A stretch of DNA of 64,000 nucleotides from Psychrobacter sp. Pi2-1 (GCF_904846645.1 NZ_CAJHBO010000007.1:1-64000); one strand, 5' to 3'; counted from the first letter of the stretch, positions 7,637 through 17,772 are shown. Made by a program: numbers and translations. The notes: generated by a model from the sequence alone, not told the origin.

Positions 7637-9769
7637 CTAAAATGAAGCAGGTACTGTACCCATACGCTGACTGATTGGCTGACTACGACCTAAAAGGCTA
7701 CTATAGATAGTGGCGTTTTCCATCACGTGTTTGACATAGTTACGTGTCTCAGGAAATGCAATCGACTCTACATACTGATCTGCGGCGAGAGAACCATAAA
7801 CTGGCTGCCAGCGTTTGGCGTTATTAGGACCAGCGTTATAGCCTGCGGTTGCCAATACTGGTTGATAATTGAGTTTGCCCAAGATATCACCCATATACCA
7901 CGTACCATAACGAATATTGGTATCACCGCTGTTGGCACGGCTCGCACTATACATCTCGCCTAGATTACGAGCGATATATTTTGCGGTATCAGGCATAACT
8001 TGCATCAGTCCGCTCGCGCCTACGTTTGAGCGCGCAGAAGATACAAAACGGCTTTCTTGACGCATAATACCGTACGCCCATGCTGGATCAATACCTGCTG
8101 ACTCACTATAACGCACAACTGCGCTTTGATGCGGCATTGGATGCGAAAGTGCTAAGCTATCCACTCTATCAGTATTATCAACCGCATAAATCGCTCGATC
8201 GAGCCAGCCCATATCATAGGCTTGACGAGCAGCGGCAATAATCAAATTGTCATCACGATTGTCACGAGCTTGCTTCACTGCCCAGTTCCACTCGCGGTTG
8301 GCATAAGCACGACTGGCCTCAGAGTTATATAACGCAAACGCACGAGCAAAGTTAGCATCTTGCATGACGCGCGCGCGATCAGCGGTACTGACGTTAGGCA
8401 AATTACTACCGCCTAAACGGCTAGCATCAAAACGTTGCCCTATTTTATCTTTTGCCATCAGGCCATAGTAGTCATTACTTTTTGCTAAGTTCTGATACAT
8501 TTTCTTAGACGTATTGCGCTTATTACTATCGCTTGACTGCTCATACGCACGAGCTAGCCAATACTGCCACTGAGCTTCTTTTTGCGTTTCGCCGTCCATT
8601 TTTGAGATAGCTTCTACCACATCATCCCAACGACTGAAGCGAATCGCCGCCATGGCATAGTCTTCAGCTTCTTCAAAATTAAAGTCATTGTCCAAACTAT
8701 TGCGGAACCAATCGACTGCTTCAGCGTTAAAGCCATCATCAGTGTTGTGATTCATACGCTGTACGCCAAGCGTACGATAAGCATAGCGTCGGGTTTCGTC
8801 ATTCAACAATTTGACCGCGCGCTGATTGTCTTGCTTGATATCAAAGTCTAATTGTAACGCCGCTTCGCGATACGACTTGTCAGCCACACGGCCAATAGCA
8901 TACAGATACAAATACTGATTGGTTTGACTGGCAGGCTCACGAGCAAAACGGCTAAAGAAAGAAGACGGATTTAGCTGAATTTCACTGAGCGCCGAATAAG
9001 CAATTGGCGTACCAAGGCGTGAGGACAATGCCATAATATCACCGGTCTTGCCTTTACGTAGCATACGCTTGAGACGAGCCGCACGATCTTGGTTACTAAT
9101 CAGTGCGTTGTTGTTCATCTCCATCGCTAGCTGATCGCATAATGCTGGTTGCTTTTTGGTGGTTAGCCAAACATCAGATTTGGCTGCCATGGCACGCATG
9201 GTGTCACCACCATTATTAAACCCAAGCGCAACGGCACAGCGCTCACTGGCATCGGCATTGGTAATTAAATTGGCTACCTGTCTAACCGAGGCATAATCAT
9301 TCGATCCTGCTTTAGTCTCCGCAAAATCAGCCACTAATTTCTCAGCCATGACCGTATCTGGATACTGACGCACAAACTGCGAGACCGCCGCTGAACTCTG
9401 TGAATTGAGATCTAGATTCATACGCCAATAGGTCGGATACATCGCAAACAAGCCGCCGCTCATGACTTGCTCATAGCTATAGAGCGCACTCACATCACCG
9501 CGATCTGCGGCGATAGCGGCTGCCATAAATGAGTCGATACTGGTGTCTTGCTGATAATCTTGTTGATAGTTACTTTCTTGTTGGTAGCTTTCCTCATCGC
9601 CCCACGTCAACTCGGCACAAGCGACTTGTGACACACCAAGTGCACTTACCGCTGTTGCCACGCTCAACGCGCTCAGCCGTAGCGTCCCTACTGTGATTCG
9701 CTTTGACGCGTGTTTTTGACTGATAGACTCTTCATCCTTGATGCTATGCGCAACACGCAACTTTGTCAT
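7637..9769 (-). CDS. slt: Soluble lytic murein transglycosylase (Slt-type)
   Basis: Slt enzymes cleave the MurNAc-GlcNAc bond of peptidoglycan in the periplasm to leave 1,6-anhydro ends. The C-terminal domain has the goose-lysozyme-like catalytic motif YGIMRQESRF (Glu near residue 571), then GASGLMQVMPDTAKYIA and AGYNAGPNNAKRW. The long central region (about 60-520) is alpha-helical superhelix material, as in Slt70. I take the ATG at 9769, which follows AAAGAGAGT and gives a signal peptide ending near VSQVACAE. A longer version from 9841 has no ribosome-binding site. The glutamine- and tyrosine-rich stretch just after the signal (about residues 60-76) is unusual but probably only a linker. 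Confidence 0.93.
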   Translation of the reverse strand: MTKLRVAHSIKDEESISQKHASKRITVGTLRLSALSVATAVSALGVSQVACAELTWGDEESYQQESNYQQDYQQDTSIDSFMAAAIAADRGDVSALYSYEQVMSGGLFAMYPTYWRMNLDLNSQSSAAVSQFVRQYPDTVMAEKLVADFAETKAGSNDYASVRQVANLITNADASERCAVALGFNNGGDTMRAMAAKSDVWLTTKKQPALCDQLAMEMNNNALISNQDRAARLKRMLRKGKTGDIMALSSRLGTPIAYSALSEIQLNPSSFFSRFAREPASQTNQYLYLYAIGRVADKSYREAALQLDFDIKQDNQRAVKLLNDETRRYAYRTLGVQRMNHNTDDGFNAEAVDWFRNSLDNDFNFEEAEDYAMAAIRFSRWDDVVEAISKMDGETQKEAQWQYWLARAYEQSSDSNKRNTSKKMYQNLAKSNDYYGLMAKDKIGQRFDASRLGGSNLPNVSTADRARVMQDANFARAFALYNSEASRAYANREWNWAVKQARDNRDDNLIIAAARQAYDMGWLDRAIYAVDNTDRVDSLALSHPMPHQSAVVRYSESAGIDPAWAYGIMRQESRFVSSARSNVGASGLMQVMPDTAKYIARNLGEMYSASRANSGDTNIRYGTWYMGDILGKLNYQPVLATAGYNAGPNNAKRWQPVYGSLAADQYVESIAFPETRNYVKHVMENATIYSSLLGRSQPISQRMGTVPASF

Positions 9770-10029
9770 ACTGACTCTCTTTATGATATCTCTACAAATA
9801 TGTGAATAACGGTTCGCTAAGTACCGCCAAGGGTATAGCAATCATCATACTATACTCATTGTGCTTTCAACTATCTCCTTTACCTTTTGTTAATAAATAG
9901 GACAGCACGGTGTAACATAGAAGTGATAACGAGCCGCAGTTTTTATGAATAGTAATATGAACGACAGTAAATAATTGATACTGCTATGAATTATTTATCA
10001 TATTGATACCTCATCGCTCGTGCTAATTT

Positions 10030-10058
10030 TTCACATTGGCACAGGGTTGTGATAAAAT
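10030..10058 (+). promoter_or_regulatory. Sigma-70-type promoter of miaB
   Basis: TTCACA (10030-10035) and TAAAAT (10053-10058) are separated by exactly 17 bases. Transcription would start near 10065, upstream of the miaB ATG at 10117. This rules out the longer in-frame TTG start at 10036. Confidence 0.65.
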
Positions 10059-10116
10059 ACGCCACCTGTTAATCGGCTACTCCGCTATATTTTTGGTCAA
10101 TCATGGACTTATCCTT

Positions 10117-11610
10117 ATGAGTGTTACTGTATTCAATCCCCGCATCGATGACGATGCTGTTGCTGAGACGACTGTCACCGCACGTGCTGTCACTGCACTC
10201 AAAGAAGCAAGTTCAGCCCAAGCGCCCGTCGAAAAAGCAGCGACAAAAAAGGTCTTTGTCACCACTCAAGGCTGTCAGATGAATGTCTATGACTCTGGCA
10301 AAATGCTAGACGTGCTAGGCGACTCCCATGGTATGGAAGTGACTCATGATATCGATGAGGCCGACGTACTACTGATGAACACCTGCTCTATCCGCGAAAA
10401 AGCGCAAGAAAAAGTCTTTTCAGAACTGGGCCGTTGGCGCAAACTAAAAGAAAAACGCCCTGACCTCGTCATTGGCGTCGGTGGTTGTGTCGCTTCACAA
10501 GAAGGCGATAATATTCAGAAGCGTGCGCCTTATGTCGACATGGTATTTGGCCCGCAAACCTTGCATCGCCTGCCAGAGCTGTATGATCAATCAAACGAAC
10601 AACGTGAAATCGCACCTAAAAATCGTATCGGTACGATTGATGTGTCATTCCCTAGCATCGAAAAGTTTGATTTCTTACCAGAGCCAAGAGTAGAAGGCTA
10701 CAAAGCCTTTGTCTCTATCATGGAAGGTTGCTCAAAGTATTGCTCATTTTGCGTGGTGCCTTATACGCGTGGTGAAGAATTATCGCGTCCACTTGATGAC
10801 GTCTTGGCTGAGATTGACAGCCTTGCCGCTCAAGGTATCCGTGAAATCAACCTATTGGGTCAAAACGTCAACGGCTATCGCGGCGAAAAAGACGATGGCA
10901 GCATTTGCCGTTTCGCTGAGCTATTACACTATGTATCGCATGTCGATGGTGTCGAGCGTATTCGCTATACGACCAGCCATCCGCTAGAGTTCACTGATGA
11001 TATCATTGACGCGTACGCACAATTGCCAGAGCTAGTATCGCACTTACATCTACCGGTTCAGAGTGGCTCAAACGCTATTTTGGCAGCGATGAAGCGCAAC
11101 CATACGATTGACGTTTATATTAATCAGATTAATAAGCTAAAAGCCATTCGTCCAGATATTCACTTGTCGAGCGACTTTATCATTGGCTTCCCTGGTGAGA
11201 CCGATCAAGACTTCCAAGATACCTTGAACTTGGCAAAAGAGTTGAACTTCGATCACTCTTACAGCTTTATCTACTCTAAACGTCCAGGCACGCCAGCCGC
11301 TGAGTTGCCAGATGATGTAAGCTTCACGACCAAAAAAGCTCGCTTGGCTGAATTCCAGAAAGTCATCATTGACTCAACGCTTGCTAAAACGTATGAAATG
11401 GTCGGCACTACGACTCGCGTCTTGGTTGAACAAGTTGCTAATCGTCATCCTGATTGCTTAATCGGTACAGCAGATAACACTCGTACCGTCATGTTCCCTT
11501 ATGACGAAGACAAAATGGATGAGTTACTTGGTAAAATCGTCAGCGTGCGTATTACTGATTTCGTTAGTCCGCACATGGTCAAAGGTGAGCTAATCGAAGT
11601 ATTGGCATAG
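10117..11610 (+). CDS. miaB: tRNA-2-methylthio-N6-dimethylallyladenosine synthase MiaB
   Basis: MiaB is a radical-SAM methylthiotransferase that adds the 2-methylthio group to i6A37 of tRNAs reading UNN codons. The 497 residues contain the N-terminal UPF0004 domain with [21 protein letters not shown] and GVGGCVA (three cysteines for one cluster), the radical-SAM motif CSKYCSFC near residue 205, and a C-terminal TRAM domain. A roughly 40-residue N-terminal extension rich in A, T and V precedes the first domain. The start at 10117 is set by the promoter position; the ribosome-binding site is weak. Confidence 0.95.
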   Translation: MSVTVFNPRIDDDAVAETTVTARAVTALKEASSAQAPVEKAATKKVFVTTQGCQMNVYDSGKMLDVLGDSHGMEVTHDIDEADVLLMNTCSIREKAQEKVFSELGRWRKLKEKRPDLVIGVGGCVASQEGDNIQKRAPYVDMVFGPQTLHRLPELYDQSNEQREIAPKNRIGTIDVSFPSIEKFDFLPEPRVEGYKAFVSIMEGCSKYCSFCVVPYTRGEELSRPLDDVLAEIDSLAAQGIREINLLGQNVNGYRGEKDDGSICRFAELLHYVSHVDGVERIRYTTSHPLEFTDDIIDAYAQLPELVSHLHLPVQSGSNAILAAMKRNHTIDVYINQINKLKAIRPDIHLSSDFIIGFPGETDQDFQDTLNLAKELNFDHSYSFIYSKRPGTPAAELPDDVSFTTKKARLAEFQKVIIDSTLAKTYEMVGTTTRVLVEQVANRHPDCLIGTADNTRTVMFPYDEDKMDELLGKIVSVRITDFVSPHMVKGELIEVLA

Positions 11611-11646
11611 CGGTTAAGGTAACAATGGTTAAGTTTGAATAAGAAT

Positions 11647-11683
11647 AAAAAAGCCGTTCACTATAATAGCGAACGGCTTTTTT
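11647..11683. terminator. Bidirectional terminator after miaB
   Basis: AAAAAAGCCGTTC pairs with GAACGGCTTTTTT across a short loop. A tract on one side and T tract on the other make it usable by miaB and by the convergent small gene. Confidence 0.9.
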
Positions 11684-11704
11684 GTGCGTGAATATTAACT
11701 ACCA

Positions 11705-11959
11705 CTATTCTGATAACCAATCTGTCTTCCGTAACTGCTGCTTGGTCTCGCGGCGACGTTTTTTGCGGACGATATCGATATCTTCTTTCTCATGAATACC
11801 ACCTTTTCTTAACAGTGGATCTAGTGCCAAATAGTTGCGTGGTTTGACAGTACTTAGCGACTGTTGCGCACCTGTCATATTTTGACGTTCTAACTGCGCT
11901 TGCTGCTCTAACTGCCGTTCAATTTGTTTGGCCTTTTTTAAGGTTTGTTTTAAGCTCAT
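11705..11959 (-). CDS. Small basic hypothetical protein
   Basis: I do not recognise this protein of 84 residues. It is rich in K, R and Q, with a predicted coiled N-terminal helix (residues 3-30, KKAKQIERQLEQQAQLERQ) and a very basic patch near the C-terminus (VRKKRRRETKQQLRK, about 64-78). No signal or membrane segment is seen. A TAGGT site precedes the ATG. Its composition would suit nucleic-acid or ribosome association, but that is only inference. It ends at a terminator shared with miaB. Confidence 0.65.
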   Translation of the reverse strand: MSLKQTLKKAKQIERQLEQQAQLERQNMTGAQQSLSTVKPRNYLALDPLLRKGGIHEKEDIDIVRKKRRRETKQQLRKTDWLSE

Positions 11960-12014
11960 GTTTTTACCTATATTTTCAATAATTCTAAATCTGTTTTATA
12001 TATTCGAATGACAG

Positions 12015-12099
12015 CATAGTGAGGTCACGACTAGGAAATCGAGCGCAAATAGTACACTTAGTACATTTAGCTCGATTGAAACTGTCGTGACTCGCTATG
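12015..12099. repeat. Long imperfect palindrome, possible dispersed element
   Basis: The two arms match over about 30 bases each: CATAGTGAG, TCACGAC and AATCGAGC on the left mirror GCTCGATT, GTCGTGA and CTCGCTATG on the right, and the centre continues with AAAT and GTAC against GTAC and ATTT. The whole element would fold into one near-continuous hairpin of about 85 nt. It sits between two leftward genes, immediately downstream of rtcB, where it could also end transcription. The size and symmetry resemble REP- or MITE-like repeats; copy number was not checked. Confidence 0.6.
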
Positions 12100-12109
12100 G
12101 TTTTATTCG

Positions 12110-13324
12110 CTAGCCTTTAATACACATGACCTGCTTTAGCGTATGCACCACTTCGACCAAGTCAGCTTGATTGGCCATCACTTCATCGATGTCTTTATAA
12201 GCGCCGGGTATCTCATCGATGACGCCTTTGTCTTTGCGACACTCGACGCCATCCGTCTGCGCCTTTAGCTCATCGATAGTGAACGCTCGCATGGCTTTGC
12301 CTCGACTCATCTGGCGCCCTGCCCCATGTGAACATGAGCAAAACGATTCAGCCTCGCCCAGACCACGTACGATAAAGGACTTTGCGCCCATAGAGCCTGG
12401 GATAATACCTAGCTCACCTGCATAAGCACTGATAGCGCCTTTACGCGTCACATAGACCTGCTCACCGAAATGTACCTCTTCATTGACATAATTATGATGG
12501 CAATTAATGGCTTCTTTGGTCAGCTGAAATCGTGGCAATCCTGCTTGTGGCGACTGCAGTGACTTAATCACTAAGCGCATCATCTCGCGGCGGTTCTCTA
12601 ACGCGTAGTCCTGTGCCCAGCTTACTGCTTCGACATAATCAGCAAAGCTATCAGACCCTTCGGCAAAGTAAGACAAATCTCGATCTGGCACATGACCAAA
12701 GCGCGATTGACGTTCTTTTTTGGCAAGGTTAATAAAGTACTGACCGATACAATTACCGATGCCGCGGCTACCAGAATGCAGCATCACCCAGACATCGTTG
12801 TTTTCATCCAAGCACAGCTCAATGAAATGATTGCCACCGCCGAGTGTTCCCAACTGCTTTGCCCAAGTACGCTCAAAACCTTTAAGCATTTTAAGCAAAC
12901 CTGGGTGTTTATCAGTAATCGGTTTTAGGCGTTTGCCTAGTGGATCAAGTGTTGAGTTCTTGGCTTGGATTTGCTTATGCATGTTGAAGCCGACTGGCAC
13001 TTGCTGCTCAACGATCAACCGCAGTGACCTTAAGCTATCAGGCAGATCGCTCGCCGTCAGGGACAAACGTACTGCGTTCATACCGCAGCCAATGTCTACC
13101 CCAACTGCGGCAGGAATGATGGCTGACTTGGTCGGTATCACGCTGCCGACTGTTGCGCCTTTGCCAACGTGCACATCGGGCATCACTGCAATGTGGGAAT
13201 GCACAAACTCTAGCTGGGCTAAATTGCGTAACTGCTGCATCGCACCTTGCTCAACATCGGTGGTGTAAATTTTGACTGGCACGCCGTGTTTGGGATTTTT
13301 GTTTAATACTAATTGAATGCTCAT
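12110..13324 (-). CDS. rtcB: RNA-splicing ligase RtcB
   Basis: RtcB joins RNA 2',3'-cyclic phosphate or 3'-phosphate ends to 5'-OH ends using GTP and manganese. The 404 residues carry the metal site GVDIGCGM (Asp77, Cys80), GTLGGGNHFIE, HSGSRGIG and the guanylated histidine region SCSHGAGR, so it looks active. There is no RtcR regulator or archease beside it, unlike the E. coli rtc operon, and I see no obvious sigma-54 promoter. The start is an ATG with a modest upstream GGAAGT. Confidence 0.93.
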   Translation of the reverse strand: MSIQLVLNKNPKHGVPVKIYTTDVEQGAMQQLRNLAQLEFVHSHIAVMPDVHVGKGATVGSVIPTKSAIIPAAVGVDIGCGMNAVRLSLTASDLPDSLRSLRLIVEQQVPVGFNMHKQIQAKNSTLDPLGKRLKPITDKHPGLLKMLKGFERTWAKQLGTLGGGNHFIELCLDENNDVWVMLHSGSRGIGNCIGQYFINLAKKERQSRFGHVPDRDLSYFAEGSDSFADYVEAVSWAQDYALENRREMMRLVIKSLQSPQAGLPRFQLTKEAINCHHNYVNEEVHFGEQVYVTRKGAISAYAGELGIIPGSMGAKSFIVRGLGEAESFCSCSHGAGRQMSRGKAMRAFTIDELKAQTDGVECRKDKGVIDEIPGAYKDIDEVMANQADLVEVVHTLKQVMCIKG

Positions 13325-14111
13325 AATTTATTACTTCCATTTTATTATTTTATAACCATGCATTTTTTATCATTACCAATTTTATAATTTTTAGACATTA
13401 CTTATGTATCTCAATTAAACGAAACGTTTAACAAGAAATGAAATTAATAAATTATAAAATTTAGGTAATAAAAAACCGTATTCTTATTAATTAAAAAATC
13501 AATAAAAATTCATGGTTAATTTATTATGGACATTTTAAAGAAAGATAATATAGATCAGAACCGTCGGCCACAGCGTAAATATTATATGCATAGAAAAGCT
13601 TTAGCTGAATCATAGCCTGAGTCGCTTTATTAGCAATAGCGGTAAAGAAAAATGTTAGGTAAACAGATAACAGCAAGCGCAATATGGCTTAGCACAATCG
13701 CAGAGCAAATTTGGCACAGTAGACTTAGAAAAGAGATAGCGCAAGTAGATACAGAAAGCTATTCGTTGATATCGATAGATGGGATATCACTCAATAGCTT
13801 ATATAAAAATTTAGCCAAACCTTTTCGAAGGTGTCATTGCTGTCATGTGGTTTACACATGTAATCTTTAAAAACGTCTTGGTAGTTATATAGGACACGAT
13901 GATTCCTCCATAGGTTGTGGCTAATGTCAGGGCGACAATAGCAGGTTAATTGAAACGATTTATCGCTTATGAAAGATAAGCAATATAAATCAATGAGCCA
14001 ATAATAACGATTTAAAAATTAAAGTCAATAATTAATTTGGCCTGTATAGAAAATAATTTAATAAACGTGTGTTTAATTAATCACTTTGATTTAAAATCGT
14101 ATCGGTAGTTT
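13325..14111. other. AT-rich gene-poor region
   Basis: This gap of almost 790 bp lies between rtcB and the LysE-type gene. It is strikingly AT-rich at both ends. A 72-codon frame on the plus strand (13652-13870) has no homology that I recognise. The middle contains a fragment that reads like the end of a membrane protein (listed separately). The stretch may be what is left of decayed genes. Confidence 0.45.
13811..13945 (-). pseudogene. Possible remnant of a membrane-protein gene
   Basis: Reading leftward from a stop at 13946-13948, 44 codons are open to a TAA at 13811-13813. The peptide contains ALTLATTYGGIIVSYITTK, which looks like a transmembrane helix of a transporter, followed by a short basic tail. 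There is no start codon with a ribosome-binding site and no continuation upstream. I cannot name the family. It may be chance. Confidence 0.25.
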
Positions 14112-14840
14112 TTAAGCTATAAAACTATTTATCACTTCAGCCAATAGGGCAGCAGCGATAATTATAAATATTACCCCACATCCACGATTGAGCCAAGCTA
14201 AGCGGTTACCAACATCGAGCCAGCTTGCCAGCTTTTTACCACCTAGCGTATATACGATTTGCCAAATTGTTTCGCTCATGAATAAACCAATGGTCAGTAG
14301 GACATATTGTGGCCATAGTGGCGCGCTAAAATTGATAAATTTAGGGAAAAATGCCGCAAAGAACAAGATAGCTTTCGGATTAGATAATGACACCCAAACA
14401 CCAGTACGAAACAAGGTCATGTTGCTCGGCGCTATTTTAGTAGCAGCACTAGAGAGCGAACGCGGCTGTGGTGTACTGGGTACGCCGTCAGTGGCAGCAT
14501 AGTCTGCTGCTACCTCGGCACTCAACTCTTTAGCATCACTCATCAAGCTACTGTCACCAGCATCGCGCCAAGAGCTGATACCCAAATAGATTAAGTATGC
14601 AGCACCCACGGCTTTGATAATAGTCAGTAGCCACGGTGACTGGCGACTGATTACGTCCAAGCCAAGCAGTGTCGATAGCAGTAATACAAACAAGCCAAGG
14701 CTCAGACCTGCTAGCGTCCATAAGGTTCGTTTGACGCCATAGTTCATGCCGTACTGAAATGCCAGCAGCATATTAGGACCAGGGGTCGCTGAGATAAAAA
14801 ACGTACTTGCGAAAAACACTGCAAACAGATGCCAAGACAT
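14112..14840 (-). CDS. LysE/RhtB-family amino-acid exporter
   Basis: These inner-membrane proteins export amino acids such as lysine, threonine or homoserine lactone. The N-terminal signature SATPGPNMLLAFQYGMNYG (residues 18-36) is typical, followed by about six hydrophobic helices. A hydrophilic insert rich in S and A (about residues 95-135) replaces the usual short central loop. The ATG at 14840 is preferred over the adjacent TTG at 14843; an AGGGG site lies upstream. The substrate is unknown. Confidence 0.88.
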   Translation of the reverse strand: MSWHLFAVFFASTFFISATPGPNMLLAFQYGMNYGVKRTLWTLAGLSLGLFVLLLSTLLGLDVISRQSPWLLTIIKAVGAAYLIYLGISSWRDAGDSSLMSDAKELSAEVAADYAATDGVPSTPQPRSLSSAATKIAPSNMTLFRTGVWVSLSNPKAILFFAAFFPKFINFSAPLWPQYVLLTIGLFMSETIWQIVYTLGGKKLASWLDVGNRLAWLNRGCGVIFIIIAAALLAEVINSFIA

Positions 14841-14910
14841 CAACCCACCCCTACTTTGTCATGTGTAAATGGTTCTAAGACGAACGGCTATACGACTTAA
14901 ATACGCGACT

Positions 14911-14940
14911 AAAAAATAAACACCGCCATTAAGACGGTGT
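14911..14940 (-). terminator. Terminator of argE
   Basis: On the minus strand ACACCGTC pairs with GGCGGTGT across a 5-base loop and is followed by TTATTTTTT. It lies about 75 bp after the argE stop. Confidence 0.7.
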
Positions 14941-15016
14941 CACTTATACCTATATGTCAAAAAAGTCTCGCAGAAATTATTAAAGTAACGACACGCCTTC
15001 TACTTAATAATTACGA

Positions 15017-16309
15017 TTACATGGACGGCTGAGTCGTACAGCTATCTAACAGCTTCTTTAAGAATGCATCACAGCGTTCAATTTCGCTAAGCTCCACATA
15101 TTCATCCGCTTTATGCGCCTGTTCAATACTACCAGGGCCACAGATGATCGTTGGAATACCTGCATTGGTAAACTGACCGCCTTCAGTCGCGTAAGCCACT
15201 TTATGACGCTCATCATCTCCTGTCAGCGCAGCGATTAACGATTGCAACTCAGCACTATCATTATCAGTCATTGCTGGGACGCTTTCTTCTTGCATCAGCT
15301 CAATGCCAGTCTCTGGCGCGCGTGCTTGCATTTGGGCATTTAGCTCAGCGACTTTTGCCTGAATGGGCGCTAGTATATCGTCTTGCGTCATATGCGGCAG
15401 GTTACGATAGTCAAAAGTAAACTCGCATAGGTTGGGCACGATATTGGTCGCTGTACCACCATGTATGGTACCTACTGACAATGTCGAATAAGGCACTGTA
15501 AATAATGCATCCCCGTCTTCTAAAGTGTCATCACGAGCGCTCAGCTCTTCAGCAAGCGTATCTACATAGCCCACCAGTTTGCTGGCATAGCTGATTGCAT
15601 TGACCCCTTGAGCAATCAATGACGAATGCGCTGATTTGCCATGAACACGGCAACGATAAACCGCAATACCTTTATGTGCGACCACCATCGCCATATTGGT
15701 GGGCTCACCGACGATACAATAATCAGGCGTGATACCACGTGCTTTTAGGTCTGCCAAAATCAATGGCGCACCCAAACAACCAACCTCTTCATCGAACGAC
15801 AAGGCCAGATGCAATGGACGACGTAGCTGACCGCTATTCGATAACTGCACGGCTTGTGGCAATACCGTAAGCGCACAAGCGATAAAGCCCTTCATATCAC
15901 ACGCACCGCGTCCGTATAGCTTGTCACCACGTATCGTCGCGGTGAACGGCTCTGATGTCCAGTCCTGACCATCGACTGGCACCACATCCGTATGACCAGA
16001 TAAGACCAGACCGTTATTGATAATATCAGCATTTTCACCAGCTGGTACGGTCACAAACAAGTTGGCTTTGGTTTTAGCTTCATTAAAGGTCAAATCTACC
16101 GTCAAACCCAACAGCTCACAGTACGACTTTACATCATTAATCAAAGCCAAATTAGAATGGCGACTAACTGTATCAAAGGCGATGAGACGTGTTAACCAAT
16201 CAAGACTTTGAGTAGGATGCTCGACACTTTTCAGCTGGACATCGCTGCTACTGTCAACGTTATCGCTATTAATGACGTTGTCGCTATTACTACTGTTATT
16301 TTGGATCAT
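15017..16309 (-). CDS. argE: Acetylornithine deacetylase
   Basis: ArgE hydrolyses N-acetylornithine to ornithine in arginine synthesis and is an M20-family metalloenzyme. The metal and catalytic motifs are visible: LSGHTDVVPVDGQDW (near residue 103), GRGACDMKGF (near 135) and FDEEVGCLGA (near 172). The 430 residues are longer than E. coli ArgE because of an N-terminal region of about 30 residues rich in N, S and D with an imperfect repeat (SDNVINSDNVDSSSDV). It lies 48 bp after the UPF0149 gene on the same strand, so they may be cotranscribed. Confidence 0.92.
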   Translation of the reverse strand: MIQNNSSNSDNVINSDNVDSSSDVQLKSVEHPTQSLDWLTRLIAFDTVSRHSNLALINDVKSYCELLGLTVDLTFNEAKTKANLFVTVPAGENADIINNGLVLSGHTDVVPVDGQDWTSEPFTATIRGDKLYGRGACDMKGFIACALTVLPQAVQLSNSGQLRRPLHLALSFDEEVGCLGAPLILADLKARGITPDYCIVGEPTNMAMVVAHKGIAVYRCRVHGKSAHSSLIAQGVNAISYASKLVGYVDTLAEELSARDDTLEDGDALFTVPYSTLSVGTIHGGTATNIVPNLCEFTFDYRNLPHMTQDDILAPIQAKVAELNAQMQARAPETGIELMQEESVPAMTDNDSAELQSLIAALTGDDERHKVAYATEGGQFTNAGIPTIICGPGSIEQAHKADEYVELSEIERCDAFLKKLLDSCTTQPSM

Positions 16310-16357
16310 AAAATATCCTTACTACAATTTTCAGAACTATGATATGTCAGAGCTGAC

Positions 16358-17011
16358 TTACGATGGATTGTTATGATTCATCACATCAACCACTGGCGGC
16401 ATTGGTTTTGGTAGCTTACCTTCTGCCTGTAGCTCTTTGGTTGTTTTGGCATCGATAGACAAACCAGCGATGAGCGCGATATCTTTGACAGCCTTACGTT
16501 TACGCGTGGCAAAGCTTACGGGTACCATACGAGCAAATTCATAGATATAGAGATAAGACTCTTCGCCACCTTCAAAATCTTCATCATCTTCGAGACGAAT
16601 TGCGCCAATCTTAGCCAAATCAGATAGCATCTCGTTTTCTTCACTGGTCAAACCACAATCGGTAATACCGAAACCGGTCATAAAACCGTTTGCCCACTGT
16701 TTCAACGCCATCACGCGCTCGTATAAATCATGTTCATCATCTGGGATGAGCGGCATATACGCGTAGGCATCATCTTTGTCTTTGAGCTGAAACACGATGT
16801 CTTCCGCTTCTTCTGTCAGCAAGGTCAATGCAGGCTCTGGTAGCGGGGCAAAGCTGAGCTCTTCAAATACCTTAGCCCAAGTTGCTTCGTCAGGCGCATT
16901 ACAAGCCGTCATAAGCCCTGTCATCATGCCATGCACTTCGCTGATAGACACGTCAGTCCAATCATCAAACGCGGTCAGCCAAGTATTCCAGCCAGAGATA
17001 TTATCATTCAT
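16358..17011 (-). CDS. UPF0149 (YecA/YgfB) family protein
   Basis: The 217-residue protein has the family hallmarks: VSISEVHGMMTGLMTACN near the start and LYERVMALKQWANGFMTGFGI in the middle, a segment shared by YgfB and YecA proteins. YgfB homologues are small cytoplasmic helical proteins, with regulatory roles reported in some species. There is no C-terminal SecA-type zinc motif, so it is closer to YgfB than to YecA. In many gammaproteobacteria ygfB lies divergent from zapA, exactly as here. Confidence 0.88.
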   Translation of the reverse strand: MNDNISGWNTWLTAFDDWTDVSISEVHGMMTGLMTACNAPDEATWAKVFEELSFAPLPEPALTLLTEEAEDIVFQLKDKDDAYAYMPLIPDDEHDLYERVMALKQWANGFMTGFGITDCGLTSEENEMLSDLAKIGAIRLEDDEDFEGGEESYLYIYEFARMVPVSFATRKRKAVKDIALIAGLSIDAKTTKELQAEGKLPKPMPPVVDVMNHNNPS

Positions 17012-17223
17012 AATAGATGTCCTAGTAATTGATTACTGCTTATAAAATAAAAATAGTCGCGATAAAATGTCATGGACAAGTCATCGAAAAATAAAAGTGA
17101 AAAGACAAAGCCTGATGCTTGTAATTACTTTGTTGATATAGATATTATGCGGTCACCTATGGCATTATTAAATGCAGCGAACAAAATTCATTCACGCTTA
17201 CTTGTTAAGGATAAAAACTGACT

Positions 17224-17664
17224 ATGTATGATCAACTTAGAATATTAGAAAAAATGGTACTCGACATCAAAAAACAGTATCAGCTTGTCAGTGCTGAACT
17301 TAGCAGCTTAAAACAACATCCTGTTACTGATTCAAAAGAATTTGCCGCACTAAAAACCAAATTAGACAACAGCCATAACGAACGTGACGGTGCCAAGAAA
17401 CAACTGAACGATCTCGACAAGCGCTATCAGAGTCTTGCAGAAGCGCACCATATGATCGGTGAAGAACAAGACAAACTACAAAAACAGATCAGCCAATTAC
17501 AACAACAAAACAGCGAACTGCAACAACACAATAATGAGCTAAAGCAGCAGTATAGCGATATCAAACAACAAAACAGTGAACTGCAAAAGAAGAACCAATT
17601 GGCAGCCGAGCGTACGCAAGTCGTATTACAGCGCCTAACCCGTATCGATCAAGCAGAAGGCTAA
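17224..17664 (+). CDS. Coiled-coil protein upstream of zapA
   Basis: Nearly all of the 146 residues are predicted coiled coil: heptads run from about residue 1 to 135, with a glutamine- and asparagine-rich stretch (about 85-125) of repeats such as LQQQNSELQQ. In related genomes the small coiled-coil gene in this place encodes a TIGR02449 or ZapB-like protein of 65-80 residues; this one is about twice as long. Its position directly before zapA suggests a role at the division ring (inference). The ATG at 17224 has a weak upstream AAGGAT. Confidence 0.75.
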   Translation: MYDQLRILEKMVLDIKKQYQLVSAELSSLKQHPVTDSKEFAALKTKLDNSHNERDGAKKQLNDLDKRYQSLAEAHHMIGEEQDKLQKQISQLQQQNSELQQHNNELKQQYSDIKQQNSELQKKNQLAAERTQVVLQRLTRIDQAEG

Positions 17665-17772
17665 CGTTTTCTTGTAGCAGATAGCAAAGACGTACTGTTT
17701 ATTCAACTGCATAACGCTATTTGTAAAATCTGATATCACTCATTTCACTGACCAGACATTGTAGGATTTATC

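Noticed and set aside
10036-10116. Longer N-terminus for MiaB from a TTG
   Set aside because: A promoter with 17-bp spacing occupies 10030-10058, so this part would be upstream of the transcript start.
13652-13870. 72-codon frame in the gene-poor region
   Set aside because: No good ribosome-binding site and no recognisable homology; composition does not look coding.
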